Source: Bacillota bacterium
Lineage (GTDB): Bacteria; Bacillota; Clostridia; Lachnospirales; Lachnospiraceae
Direction of reading: 5' to 3'
Assembly (NCBI GenBank): GCA_023663285.1
Contig: JAMPHT010000010.1
Location: 18,333-82,332 of the forward strand
Length of the DNA: 64,000 bases
The stretch's first letter is position 1; every line of letters starts with the position of its first letter. Below are positions 35,659 through 45,028 of this stretch, piece after piece. The notes under the pieces are model-generated. The model made no database searches and had not been told where the DNA came from. It worked only from the letters and a program-made list of their open reading frames with translations. The translations under genes and the position numbers were made by a program.

Positions 35659-37059
35659 GTGATACATCAGTATAAAAGTAACGGGTACAATATCATAATG
35701 GATGTAAACAGCGGTTCCGTCCATGTGGTGGACGATATCGTCTATGACATGATCCCGCTGGTGGAGCCTCTGGTAAACGAAGGAATCAAGGATAGAGACA
35801 CTATCAAGGCGGCAGTTTTAAATCTTGCCCATATCCCCTATCCCCAGGAGGAGATCGCGGAGGCGGTGGACGAGGTGCTGGAGCTGGAGGCGGCAGGACA
35901 GCTGTTTGCCCCTGATATTTATGAAAATTATGTGTTTGATTTCAAAAACAGGCAGACTGTGGTAAAGGCGCTGTGCCTGCATATTGCCCACGACTGCAAT
36001 CTCGCCTGCAAATACTGTTTCGCGGAGGAAGGGGAATACCACGGCAGAAGGGCGCTGATGAGCCTGGAGGTAGGAAAGAAGGCCCTGGATTTCCTGGTGG
36101 CGAATTCCGGGAACCGGGTGAATCTGGAGGTGGACTTCTTCGGAGGAGAGCCGCTGATGAACTGGCAGGTGGTAAAGGAGCTGGTGGAGTATGGCAGAAG
36201 CCTGGAGGCGCCCTTTCATAAGAGGTTTCGTTTCACCCTCACCACCAACGGCGTGCTGTTGAATGATGAGATCATGGAGTTTGCAAATCGGGAGATGGCA
36301 AATGTGGTCTTAAGCATCGACGGGCGAAAGGCAGTCAATGATAAGATGCGTCCCTTCCGGGGCGGACAGGGCAGCTATGATCTGATCGTGCCCAAATTTC
36401 AGAAGGTGGCCGAGAGCCGGGGACAGACTGCTTATTATGTGCGGGGCACCTACACCCACAATAATCCGGATTTCGCGGAGGACGTCCTTCATCTGGCGGA
36501 TCTTGGCTTTCAGCAGATCTCTGTGGAGCCGGTGGTGGCGAAGCCGGAGGATCCCTATGCCATCCGGGAGGCGGACGTGCCCGGACTGAAGGCTGAGTAC
36601 GACCGTCTGGCGGCGGAGATGATCAAGAGAAAAAAGGAAGGAAGGGGTTTCAATTTCTTCCACTTTATGATAGATTTGGAGGGTGGGCCCTGTGTGGCAA
36701 AGCGGCTGTCCGGCTGCGGCTCCGGTACGGAGTATCTGGCGGTGACCCCCTGGGGGGATCTTTACCCCTGTCATCAGTTTGTGGGCAATGAGGATTTTCT
36801 CATGGGAAACGTCTTTGACGGCATCACCAGAGAGGATATCCGGGACCGGTTCAAATGCTGCAATGTCTATGCCAAGGAGAAGTGCAGGAAGTGCTTTGCG
36901 AAGTTTTACTGCAGCGGCGGCTGTGCAGCCAACTCCTACAATTTCCACGGAAACATCAACGATGCCTACGATATAGGCTGCGAGCTCCAGCGGAAGCGGA
37001 TAGAATGCGCCATCATGCTGAAGGCCGCGGAGATGGAGGAGCAGGAGGACATATTTTAA
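35659..37059 (+). CDS. SCIFF radical SAM thioether maturase
   Basis: 466 residues from the GTG at 35659 (AAGGAA upstream), giving the typical start IHQYKSNGYNIIMDVNSGSV. The radical SAM cluster is CNLACKYC. The C-terminal SPASM part has the paired cluster cysteines CGSGTEYLAVTPWGDLYPC, CNVYAKEKCRKC and YCSGGC. An N-terminal peptide-recognition-like domain of about 90 residues precedes the barrel. It makes a Cys-Thr thioether on the SCIFF peptide using AdoMet. The next gene is secDF, 118 bp on. Confidence 0.95.
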   Translation: MIHQYKSNGYNIIMDVNSGSVHVVDDIVYDMIPLVEPLVNEGIKDRDTIKAAVLNLAHIPYPQEEIAEAVDEVLELEAAGQLFAPDIYENYVFDFKNRQTVVKALCLHIAHDCNLACKYCFAEEGEYHGRRALMSLEVGKKALDFLVANSGNRVNLEVDFFGGEPLMNWQVVKELVEYGRSLEAPFHKRFRFTLTTNGVLLNDEIMEFANREMANVVLSIDGRKAVNDKMRPFRGGQGSYDLIVPKFQKVAESRGQTAYYVRGTYTHNNPDFAEDVLHLADLGFQQISVEPVVAKPEDPYAIREADVPGLKAEYDRLAAEMIKRKKEGRGFNFFHFMIDLEGGPCVAKRLSGCGSGTEYLAVTPWGDLYPCHQFVGNEDFLMGNVFDGITREDIRDRFKCCNVYAKEKCRKCFAKFYCSGGCAANSYNFHGNINDAYDIGCELQRKRIECAIMLKAAEMEEQEDIF

Positions 37060-37177
37060 GGAGAGCGGGAGCCGGAATGAGGCGGAGGCAGGAAGCTGAC
37101 CAGCGGAAGGCAGAAGCTGAAAGCGGCAGACAGGATCAAAATATAGAAAGCAAGACAACAGAAAGGACGAAAGAAAC

Positions 37178-39454
37178 ATGAAAAAGAACAAAGCCATTGT
37201 GATACTGCTTTGTATTTTGCTGCTCCTGGTGGGCGTGACTTACGTGGATATATTCGGCGTCAACGCAGCGGGGGACGGCAGCGCATCCACCATCAAGCTG
37301 GGGCTTGACCTTGCAGGGGGCGTCAGCATCACCTACCAGGTGGTGGGGGAGGAGGCTCCCAGCTCCACCGATATGGCGGACACCATAGCCAAGCTCCAGA
37401 AGCGTGTGGAGCAGCGCAGTACGGAGGCCATTGTATATCAGGAGGGCGCGGACAGGATCAATATTGAGATCCCTGGGGTCACGGATGCAAACGAGATACT
37501 CCAGGAGCTGGGACGGCCCGGCGCTCTGTATTTTATCGCGGAAACGGATTCCCAGGGGAACACGAACTATGCCAGCCAGATGGTGCAGAATTCGGACGGC
37601 TCTTACGGCTATACCTATGTGATGTACAAGACCATTGACGAGCTGCTTTCGGACGGCTCCGTGCTGCTGACGGGTACGGATGTGCAGGACGCCCAGGCCA
37701 CCAGCATGAGGGATCAGCAGCTGGGAAATGTGGAGTATGCGGTAAGCCTTACCATGACCGATGAGGGCAGGCAGAAATTTGCGGACGCCACCCAGAATGC
37801 TTTGAGCAAGAGAGAGTCCCTGGGAATTTATTACGACGGAAGCATTATCAGCGCCCCCAGGGTACAGGTGGTCATCAATGACGGAAATGCCGTGATCTCC
37901 CCTATGGAGTCCTATGAGCGGGCGGAGAACCTGGCTTCCACCATCCGAATCGGCGGCCTGAAGCTGGAGCTGGAGGAACTGCATTCCAAGGTGGTGGGCG
38001 CTCAGCTGGGCGTGGATGCCATTTCCACAAGCTTAAAGGCGGGATTTATCGGCCTGTGCCTGGTGATCCTGTTTATGATCGTTGTTTACCGGATACCCGG
38101 ACTCAGCTCCGCTATCGCCCTGCTGGCCTATACGGCGCTGGTGGTGCTGCTGCTGAAGGGCTTTGATATGACCCTGACCCTGTCCGGCATCGCAGGTATC
38201 ATCCTGTCCATCGGTATGGCGGTGGACGCCAACGTCATCATCTTTGCCCGTATCAGGGAGGAGCTTGCCACAGGCAAGACTGTGCGGAATGCCATCAAGA
38301 TTGGATTCGACAAAGCCCTGTCCGCCATTGTGGACGGCAATATCACCACTCTGCTGGCGGCAGGGGTGCTGCTGCTCTTAGGACCCGGCTCCGTGAAGGG
38401 CTTTGCCCAGACCCTTGCTCTGGGCATTGCGGTATCCATGTTCACGGCCTTGGTGGTGACAAGATACATTCTCTATGCCTTTTATGCCATCGGCTTGAAG
38501 AGCGAGAAGCTCTACGGCGTCGGCAAAGAGCATAAGACCCTGGATATTCTCTCCAAAAAGGGACTCTTTTTCGGCATTTCCCTGGCGCTGATCGTGGCGG
38601 GCTTTGTGGTCATGGGCGTGAGCAAGGCGCAGACCGGAGACGCTTTGAATTACAGCCTGGAGTTTAAGGGCGGCACCCAGACCACGGTAATGTTTAACGA
38701 GAAGATAGATCTGGAGACGGCCAATGAAAAGATCGCGCCCCGGATCGAGAGCATCACGGGAAGCGCCGTACAGATCCAGACGGTACAGGATTCCAACGAG
38801 GTCATCTTCAAGACAGGCAGCCTGACCGTGGAGCAGAGGGAGGCGGTGAACGAGATGCTGACGGCTGAATGGGGCATTGAGGAGCGGCAGATCACCTCCG
38901 AGACCATCAGCTCCACCATCAGCGACGAGATGAAGTCGGATACCATCATTGCAGTGGCGGTGGCGATCGTCTGTATGCTGATCTATATCAGGATCCGATT
39001 CAAAGACCTTCGGTTCGGTATCAGCAGCATCCTGGCCCTGCTTCATGACGTACTGATCGTGCTGGCTTTCTATGCGGCGGCAAAGGTGTCCGTCAGCAAT
39101 ACCTTCGTAGCGTGTATGCTGACCATTGTGGGCTACTCCATCAACGCCACTATCGTTATCTTTGACCGCATCAGGGAGAATATGGCTGTGATGTCGGCGA
39201 AGGATGATTTGAAGGACATTGTAAACAGGAGCATCACCCAGACCATGTCCAGAAGCATTTTCACCTCCCTGACTACCTTTATCATGGTGGCGGTACTGTA
39301 TATCCTGGGCGTGACCAGTATTCGTGACTTTGCCCTGCCTCTGATGGTGGGCATCGTCTGCGGCACCTATTCCTCCATCTGCCTGGCAGGGGGTATGTGG
39401 TATCTGTTTAGGATAAAGATACAGCCGAAGCAGCAGGCTAAGAAACAGCAGTAA
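37178..39454 (+). CDS. secDF: Fused protein-export membrane protein SecDF
   Basis: 758 residues. The SecD half (about 1-440) has the N-terminal helix, GLDLAGGVSITYQV, the large external domain, and GMAVDANVIIFARIREEL. The SecF half (about 460-750) has LEFKGGTQTTVMF and VGYSINATIVIFDRIREN. SecDF uses ion flow to pull secreted proteins through SecYEG. Fused forms are normal in Firmicutes. The start has GAAAGGA upstream. Its position next to SCIFF genes is a known Clostridia arrangement. Confidence 0.96.
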   Translation: MKKNKAIVILLCILLLLVGVTYVDIFGVNAAGDGSASTIKLGLDLAGGVSITYQVVGEEAPSSTDMADTIAKLQKRVEQRSTEAIVYQEGADRINIEIPGVTDANEILQELGRPGALYFIAETDSQGNTNYASQMVQNSDGSYGYTYVMYKTIDELLSDGSVLLTGTDVQDAQATSMRDQQLGNVEYAVSLTMTDEGRQKFADATQNALSKRESLGIYYDGSIISAPRVQVVINDGNAVISPMESYERAENLASTIRIGGLKLELEELHSKVVGAQLGVDAISTSLKAGFIGLCLVILFMIVVYRIPGLSSAIALLAYTALVVLLLKGFDMTLTLSGIAGIILSIGMAVDANVIIFARIREELATGKTVRNAIKIGFDKALSAIVDGNITTLLAAGVLLLLGPGSVKGFAQTLALGIAVSMFTALVVTRYILYAFYAIGLKSEKLYGVGKEHKTLDILSKKGLFFGISLALIVAGFVVMGVSKAQTGDALNYSLEFKGGTQTTVMFNEKIDLETANEKIAPRIESITGSAVQIQTVQDSNEVIFKTGSLTVEQREAVNEMLTAEWGIEERQITSETISSTISDEMKSDTIIAVAVAIVCMLIYIRIRFKDLRFGISSILALLHDVLIVLAFYAAAKVSVSNTFVACMLTIVGYSINATIVIFDRIRENMAVMSAKDDLKDIVNRSITQTMSRSIFTSLTTFIMVAVLYILGVTSIRDFALPLMVGIVCGTYSSICLAGGMWYLFRIKIQPKQQAKKQQ

Positions 39455-39579
39455 GATTTTTTTAAGGGTTTTTAAGATTTAGATTAGAAAATAGACACAC
39501 TTTGGACACATTTCCCGGTTAATATGTATTTCAGATAGTTGATGAACTCACTATCTCCCCCTCATAAGAAAAGCGAAAG

Positions 39580-39610
39580 AGTCTCGGCTTCAAGCCGGGG
39601 CTTTTTCGTT
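39580..39610 (+). terminator. Terminator downstream of secDF
   Basis: Ten-pair stem with G-U pairs AGTCTCGGCT / AGCCGGGGCT, 3-base loop, then TTTTTCGTTTTT. It isolates secDF from the SGNH hydrolase gene. Confidence 0.75.
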
Positions 39611-39675
39611 TTTCCAAGGACAATCGGCAAAAGGACGCGTCAGCCGTCACTTTGTAACAAGGCTGAACGATCATC

Positions 39676-39704
39676 TTGTGAAAAAACGCTCTTTGTGGTA
39701 CACT
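39676..39704 (+). promoter_or_regulatory. Promoter candidate for the SGNH-murE-priA run
   Basis: TTGTGA, 17 bases, TACACT, 29 bases before the SGNH hydrolase start. Confidence 0.6.
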
Positions 39705-39733
39705 GTGGTAATGAAAGTTACGGAGGAACTCAT

Positions 39734-40630
39734 ATGGATTTGAATGACAGGAAGCAGAAGCAGGAAAGCGGCGGCCTGTACGGGTACATCTGCGGCGTGG
39801 TGGCGGCGCTGCTGTCGCTTTTGCTGTTTCTGTTTATCCTGAAAACGGTGCAGGGACAGCCGGGAGAGCAGAAAGTGCAGATCGTTGTTTTCGGCGACAG
39901 CGTCATGGGAGAAGTCAGGGACGAAACGGCGGTGCCCGCGCTGCTGGAGACATTGCTGGGTAAAAGCGTTTTCAATGCCGGGTTTGGCGGCACCTGCGCC
40001 TCCAGGTCAGAGCAGGGCAGGACGCTGGACTATACCAGGGGGACCTTTTCGCTGGTGGCGCTGGCAAAGGCGGTGGAGGCGGATGATTTCGGTGTGCAGC
40101 AGTCTGTCATTATGCGTGAGAGCAATACAGAGTATTACGCCGGGGTGATAGACGAACTGGAAAAGCTGGACTTTTCCGGGGTGGATATTTATCTGATACA
40201 GCATGGCCTGAATGATTATCAGGTGGGAGTGCCCATAGACGATCCGGAGGATCCTTATGACGAGCATTCTTTTCTGGGAGCCCTGCGTGTGACGGTGAGA
40301 GCGCTTAAAAGCAGAAGCCCGGAGGCGCGGATCGTGCTGGTGTCGCCCCTCTTTACCTGGTACACGGATGAGCGGCAGGAGACCTGCGAGGCGGCGGACC
40401 ATGGCGGAGGGGTCCTGGAGGATTATGTGAATGCGGAGCTCTCCCTGGCCGGGGAGTTGGGTGTGGAGGTCCTGGACATATACCATGATTTTTTCCCTCA
40501 TGAGGAGTGGGAGGACTGGAAGCTTTACAGCAGGGACGGAATGCATCCCAATGAGGCGGGCAGGGAGAAAATGGCCCGGCGGATCGCGGAATATCTGGAA
40601 CAGGAAATATTTGAAGCAGGAATAAAATAG
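39734..40630 (+). CDS. Membrane-anchored SGNH/GDSL-type hydrolase
   Basis: 298 residues from the ATG at 39734 (CGGAGGAA upstream). One N-terminal membrane helix (about 18-38, YGYICGVVAALLSLLLFLFI) puts the catalytic domain outside the cell. The nucleophile block is VVFGDSVMGE, the Gly block FNAGFGG, the Asn block QHGLNDY, and the Asp-x-x-His block DGMHPNE. Relatives remove acyl groups from sugars, lipids or wall polymers. Its substrate is unknown; the murE gene 23 bp downstream hints at envelope work. Confidence 0.87.
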   Translation: MDLNDRKQKQESGGLYGYICGVVAALLSLLLFLFILKTVQGQPGEQKVQIVVFGDSVMGEVRDETAVPALLETLLGKSVFNAGFGGTCASRSEQGRTLDYTRGTFSLVALAKAVEADDFGVQQSVIMRESNTEYYAGVIDELEKLDFSGVDIYLIQHGLNDYQVGVPIDDPEDPYDEHSFLGALRVTVRALKSRSPEARIVLVSPLFTWYTDERQETCEAADHGGGVLEDYVNAELSLAGELGVEVLDIYHDFFPHEEWEDWKLYSRDGMHPNEAGREKMARRIAEYLEQEIFEAGIK

Positions 40631-40653
40631 TCAGGAAAGGTATGGTTATTGTT

Positions 40654-42132
40654 ATGAAGTTGGCGGAATTATTTGAAAAGCTGGAATACGAATGCGTACA
40701 GGGCAGCATGGACAGAGAGGTGGGCGCGGTGGTGAACGACTCCCGCAGGGTGGTTCCGGGCAGCCTTTTTATCTGCATAGAGGGAGCAAACTTCGACGGG
40801 CACAGGTTTGCGGCAGAGGTGGCGGGGAAGGGAGCCGTGGCGCTTCTGGTCTCAAAGGAAGTGGGCAGCCAGATCGGGGAAAAGGATATCACTGTCATTA
40901 AGGTGGAAAATACCAGATATGCCATGGCGTTTGTCTCGGCAGCCTGGTTCGGGCATCCTGCCAAGAAGCTGAAAACCATAGGGATCACGGGAACCAAGGG
41001 CAAGACCACCACCACGTACCTGGTGAGGTCGATCTTACAGAACGCCGGGATCAAATGCGGGCTGATCGGCACCATTGAGACCATCATCGGCGACGAGGCG
41101 GTACACGCGGACAATACCACGCCGGAGTCCTATGTTTTGCAGGAGACCTTTGCAAGGATGGTGGACGCGGGTATGGAGGCAGTGGTGATGGAGGTGTCCT
41201 CCCAGGCCCTGATGCTGCACAGGACCCAGGGCTTTGTGTTTGACTACGGTATTTTCACCAACCTGGAGGCGGATCATATCGGGCCAAACGAGCACGCCAG
41301 CTTTGAGGAATATGCAGCGTGCAAGGGGATGCTTTTTAAGCAGTGCAGAGTGGGCATTGTGAACGGGGACGACGTTCATGTGGAAAGCATTGTGCAGGAT
41401 CACACCTGCCAGCTGGAGACCTACGGGCTGGGGGAGAAAAATATGCTGCGTGCCACCGGGATCCGGCGGGTCTATATGCCCGGCGCCCTGGGGGTGGATT
41501 TCAGGACGGAGGGGCTGCTGGAGCTGGATGTGAAGGTTCCCATGCCGGGGAGATTCAGTGTCTATAACGCGCTGTGCGCCATTTCCATCTGCCGCCATTT
41601 TCAGGTAAACGAGGCGGTGGTATGCCGGGCGCTGCTGGGAGCTAAGGTGAAGGGGCGCATTGAAAAGGTGGAGGTTTCCGACAAATTTATCGTACTCATA
41701 GATTATGCTCATAATGCCATGGCGCTGGAGAGCCTTCTGACTACGCTGAAGGAGTATCACCCCCACCGTCTTGTGTGTCTGTTCGGCTGCGGGGGCAATC
41801 GGGCGAGGATGCGCAGGTTTGAAATGGGAGAGGTCAGCGGGAGGCTGGCGGATCTGACGATCATCACCTCGGATAATCCCAGGTTTGAGGAGCCCTTAAG
41901 CATTATGGAGGACATTAAGACGGGAATCAGTAAGACCGACGGGACTTATAGGGAGATCTGCGACAGGCGGGAGGCCATTGCTTTCTGCATTTCCCATGCG
42001 GAGGAGGGGGATATCATCGTCCTGGCAGGCAAAGGCCATGAGGACTATCAGGAGATCAAGGGGGAGAAATACCCTATGGATGAGAGAGTCATTATCAGGG
42101 AGCTGCTGGAGGGCGGCCTGCAGCACATCTGA
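40654..42132 (+). CDS. murE: UDP-MurNAc-tripeptide synthetase MurE, meso-DAP type
   Basis: 492 residues from the ATG at 40654, the usual MKLAELFEKLEY start; an in-frame ATG at 40642 sits 1 base after AGGAAAGG. It adds the third residue of the peptidoglycan stem peptide. Motifs are the ATP loop GITGTKGKTTTTYLV, TTPESYVLQ, EVSSQALMLHR, and the substrate-selecting SDNPRFEEP. The DNPR form predicts meso-diaminopimelate rather than lysine. It is followed by priA after 72 bp. Confidence 0.95.
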   Translation: MKLAELFEKLEYECVQGSMDREVGAVVNDSRRVVPGSLFICIEGANFDGHRFAAEVAGKGAVALLVSKEVGSQIGEKDITVIKVENTRYAMAFVSAAWFGHPAKKLKTIGITGTKGKTTTTYLVRSILQNAGIKCGLIGTIETIIGDEAVHADNTTPESYVLQETFARMVDAGMEAVVMEVSSQALMLHRTQGFVFDYGIFTNLEADHIGPNEHASFEEYAACKGMLFKQCRVGIVNGDDVHVESIVQDHTCQLETYGLGEKNMLRATGIRRVYMPGALGVDFRTEGLLELDVKVPMPGRFSVYNALCAISICRHFQVNEAVVCRALLGAKVKGRIEKVEVSDKFIVLIDYAHNAMALESLLTTLKEYHPHRLVCLFGCGGNRARMRRFEMGEVSGRLADLTIITSDNPRFEEPLSIMEDIKTGISKTDGTYREICDRREAIAFCISHAEEGDIIVLAGKGHEDYQEIKGEKYPMDERVIIRELLEGGLQHI

Positions 42133-42204
42133 GAGCGGTCTGCAGGTCTGTGGGCAGCGGCTTGGAAGAGGCAAAAGGCAGACAGCGGAGGACTGAGGAG
42201 AAAA

Positions 42205-44496
42205 GTGGCGGAGCTTTATGCGGACATCATTGTGGATGTCTCACACGAAAAACTGGATAGACCCTTTCAGTACCGAGTGCCGGAGCGTCTGCAGGGCGTC
42301 CTGGAGACGGGGATGTGCGTGGCGGTCCCCTTTGGAAACGGCAACCGGCAGATGAAGGGATATGTCATCGGCATGGGGGAGGAGTGTAAGTTCGACAGGG
42401 AGCGGACGAAGGAGATCCTGGGCATTGTGCAGAACGGCGTGGGGGTGGAGGACAGGATGATCGCCCTGGCCGGATGGATACGGAAAAATTACGGCTCTAC
42501 CATGATACAGGCGCTGAAAACGGTGCTTCCCGCAAAGCAGTCCGTGCGGAAGCTGGAGCACCGCACGGTGCAGCGTATCCTGGGGAAAGAGGAGATCATA
42601 TCCCTTTTGGGGGAGAGCAGGCGGAAAAAGCAGGTGGCCAGGGAAAGGCTGCTGCAGGAGCTGGTGGAGCAGGAGACCATTCCCTACGAGTGGGTGACGG
42701 GAAAGCTGGGAGTATCCGCCCAGACGGTGAAAAGCCTGGAAAAATCCGGCGCTGTGCGGGTGGTAAGCAGAACGAGCCTGCGGAATCCGGTGAGCTTAAG
42801 AGGCGGGGAGTTCGGGGCAGGGGACCTTAAGTCCGGCAGCTTTGATCCCGGCCGGGAACCGGACTCAGACCCGGAGAGCGGCGCTGCCGGACGAATGACG
42901 CTGAGTCCCGCCCAGCGGCGGATCGCGGAGGAGGTCCTGGCGGATTACGACGCAGGGAAGCCGGGTACATACCTGATCCACGGCATCACGGGAAGCGGCA
43001 AGACTGAAGTTTATCTGCAGATCATTGAGGAGATGGTAAAACGGGGAAAGCAGGCGATCATGCTGATCCCGGAGATCGCCCTGACCTATCAGACCCTGCT
43101 TCGCTTTTACAGGCGGTTTGGGGACAGGGTCAGCGTCATGAATTCCACCCTGTCTCCGGGGGAGAAATACGACCAGTGCCAGAGAGCGAAAAACGGTGAG
43201 ATCGATGTGATCATCGGGCCCAGATCCGCCCTTTTTACCCCCTTTCCCAATCTGGGGGTCATCGTCATGGACGAAGAGCATGAAGGCAGCTATAAAAGCG
43301 AGTCGGCTCCAAAGTATCATGCAAGGGAGACGGCCGGTGAGGCGGCAAGGCTGCAGGGATCCTGCCTTGTGCTGGGTTCCGCCACGCCTTCCCTGGAGGC
43401 GTACTTTCGGGCCAGTACAGGGGAATATAAGCTGTTTCAGCTGAATGAGAGGCTGACGGGCGGGCGTCTGCCCACTGTCTATACGGTGGATCTGCGTCAG
43501 GAGCTGAAGGAGGGAAACCGTTCCATTTTCAGCATAAAGCTCCAGGAGCTTCTGGCCGACAGGCTCAAGAAGCAGGAGCAGAGCATCCTGTTTTTGAACC
43601 GGAGAGGCTATGCGGGGTTTATCTCCTGCAGATCCTGCGGCCATGTGATGAAGTGTCCCCACTGTGATGTGTCTCTCTCAGAGCATAAGGACGGCAGGCT
43701 CATCTGCCATTACTGCGGCTACAGCGAGCCCAGGGTCAGGCTGTGCCCCAAATGCGGCTCTAAATATATCAGCGGCTTTAAGGCGGGGACCCAGCAGATA
43801 GAAGAGAAGCTGCAGGCCATGTTTCCCGGAGTGCGCACTTTGCGGATGGATGGGGACACCACCAGGACAAAGGGCAGCTATGAGAAGATTCTCTCAGCCT
43901 TTGCCAACAGGGAGGCAGATGTGCTCATCGGCACCCAGATGATCGTGAAGGGCCATGATTTTCCCGGAGTGACCCTGGTGGGAGTGCTGGCGGCGGATCT
44001 GTCCTTAAGCCTGGGAGACTACCGCGCCGGGGAGAGGACCTTCCAGCTGCTGACCCAGGCGGTGGGCAGAGCGGGGCGGGGCAGCCTTCCCGGAGAGGCG
44101 GTGATCCAGACCTACCAGCCGGAGCATTATGCGATAGTCTGCGCGGCGAATCAGGATTATGAGAGCTTCTACCGGAAGGAGATAGCGTATCGCGAACTGG
44201 GGGATTATCCTCCTGCGGCCCATATGCTGGCGGTACAGATCTATGCCGGGGAGGAAGGGCGCGGCGCAGAGCTGGCGGAGTCCCTGGCGGAAGCTGTGAG
44301 GAAGTCAGGGGAAAATATACGGGTCATCGGGCCCGCGCCTGCGGCCATTGGAAGAATTAATGATATTTTTAGATTTGTGTTCTATGTGAAAGCCTCAAAA
44401 TATGGTAAACTGGTAGAGATAAAGGATCTGCTGGAGGAGAGCATAGAGAAGCGGCAGCTTCGGACAGAGGCTGTGCAGTTTGATTTTGCAGTTTAG
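42205..44496 (+). CDS. priA: Primosomal replication restart helicase PriA
   Basis: 763 residues from a GTG preceded by GAGGAG. It reloads the replicative helicase at stalled forks. Visible parts are the N-terminal DNA-binding domain (DIIVDVSHEKLDRPFQYRVP), Walker A GITGSGKTEVYL, the DEEH box VIVMDEEHEGSYK, LGSATPSLEA, zinc-binding cysteines (CRSCGHVMKCPHCD, CHYCGYSEP, CPKCGS), and QAVGRAGR. A Pro/Gly/Asp-rich stretch of about 40 residues (around 200-235) separates the N-terminal part from the helicase and is longer than I would expect. The def gene follows after 26 bp. Confidence 0.96.
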   Translation: MAELYADIIVDVSHEKLDRPFQYRVPERLQGVLETGMCVAVPFGNGNRQMKGYVIGMGEECKFDRERTKEILGIVQNGVGVEDRMIALAGWIRKNYGSTMIQALKTVLPAKQSVRKLEHRTVQRILGKEEIISLLGESRRKKQVARERLLQELVEQETIPYEWVTGKLGVSAQTVKSLEKSGAVRVVSRTSLRNPVSLRGGEFGAGDLKSGSFDPGREPDSDPESGAAGRMTLSPAQRRIAEEVLADYDAGKPGTYLIHGITGSGKTEVYLQIIEEMVKRGKQAIMLIPEIALTYQTLLRFYRRFGDRVSVMNSTLSPGEKYDQCQRAKNGEIDVIIGPRSALFTPFPNLGVIVMDEEHEGSYKSESAPKYHARETAGEAARLQGSCLVLGSATPSLEAYFRASTGEYKLFQLNERLTGGRLPTVYTVDLRQELKEGNRSIFSIKLQELLADRLKKQEQSILFLNRRGYAGFISCRSCGHVMKCPHCDVSLSEHKDGRLICHYCGYSEPRVRLCPKCGSKYISGFKAGTQQIEEKLQAMFPGVRTLRMDGDTTRTKGSYEKILSAFANREADVLIGTQMIVKGHDFPGVTLVGVLAADLSLSLGDYRAGERTFQLLTQAVGRAGRGSLPGEAVIQTYQPEHYAIVCAANQDYESFYRKEIAYRELGDYPPAAHMLAVQIYAGEEGRGAELAESLAEAVRKSGENIRVIGPAPAAIGRINDIFRFVFYVKASKYGKLVEIKDLLEESIEKRQLRTEAVQFDFAV

Positions 44497-44522
44497 CGGG
44501 CAGGAAAGGTGTGGGTATTCAA

Positions 44523-44999
44523 GTGGCAATCAGAAACATACGTGAAATCGGAGAGGAAGTACTTACCAAAAAATGTAAGGAAGTGACGGAAATGACTCCC
44601 CGTGTCAGGGAATTGATCGAGGATATGCTGGAGACAATGTATGAGGCAAACGGCGTGGGCCTGGCGGCGCCCCAGGTGGGAGTATTAAAAAGGATCGTGG
44701 TCATAGACACCACGGGGGAAGATCCTCATATTCTGATCAACCCCAGGATCGTGGAGACCTCCGGGGAGCAGACCGGCCAGGAGGGATGCTTAAGCGTACC
44801 CGGAAAATCGGGCCAGGTCACCAGGCCGAATTATGTGAAGGCAGTGGCTATGGATGTGAATATGAAGCCCTTTGAGCTGGAGGGGACGGAGCTTCTGGCA
44901 AGAGCCATCTGCCATGAGCTGGATCACCTGGAGGGCCACCTTTATGTGGAGAAGGTGGAGGGAGAGCTTATGGACGTGAAGCCGGAAGAAAGTGCGTAA
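44523..44999 (+). CDS. def: Peptide deformylase
   Basis: 158 residues from the GTG at 44523 (AIRNIREIG start); a GTG at 44511 adds four residues. It removes the formyl group from nascent proteins. All three family motifs are present: GVGLAAPQVG, EGCLSVP and the metal-binding HELDHLEGH. It sits between priA and fmt as in Bacillus, so formylation and deformylation genes are expressed together. Confidence 0.96.
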   Translation: MAIRNIREIGEEVLTKKCKEVTEMTPRVRELIEDMLETMYEANGVGLAAPQVGVLKRIVVIDTTGEDPHILINPRIVETSGEQTGQEGCLSVPGKSGQVTRPNYVKAVAMDVNMKPFELEGTELLARAICHELDHLEGHLYVEKVEGELMDVKPEESA

Positions 45000-45028
45000 A
45001 GTGTCTTCGGAAAGGTATGGTTGTTGGT

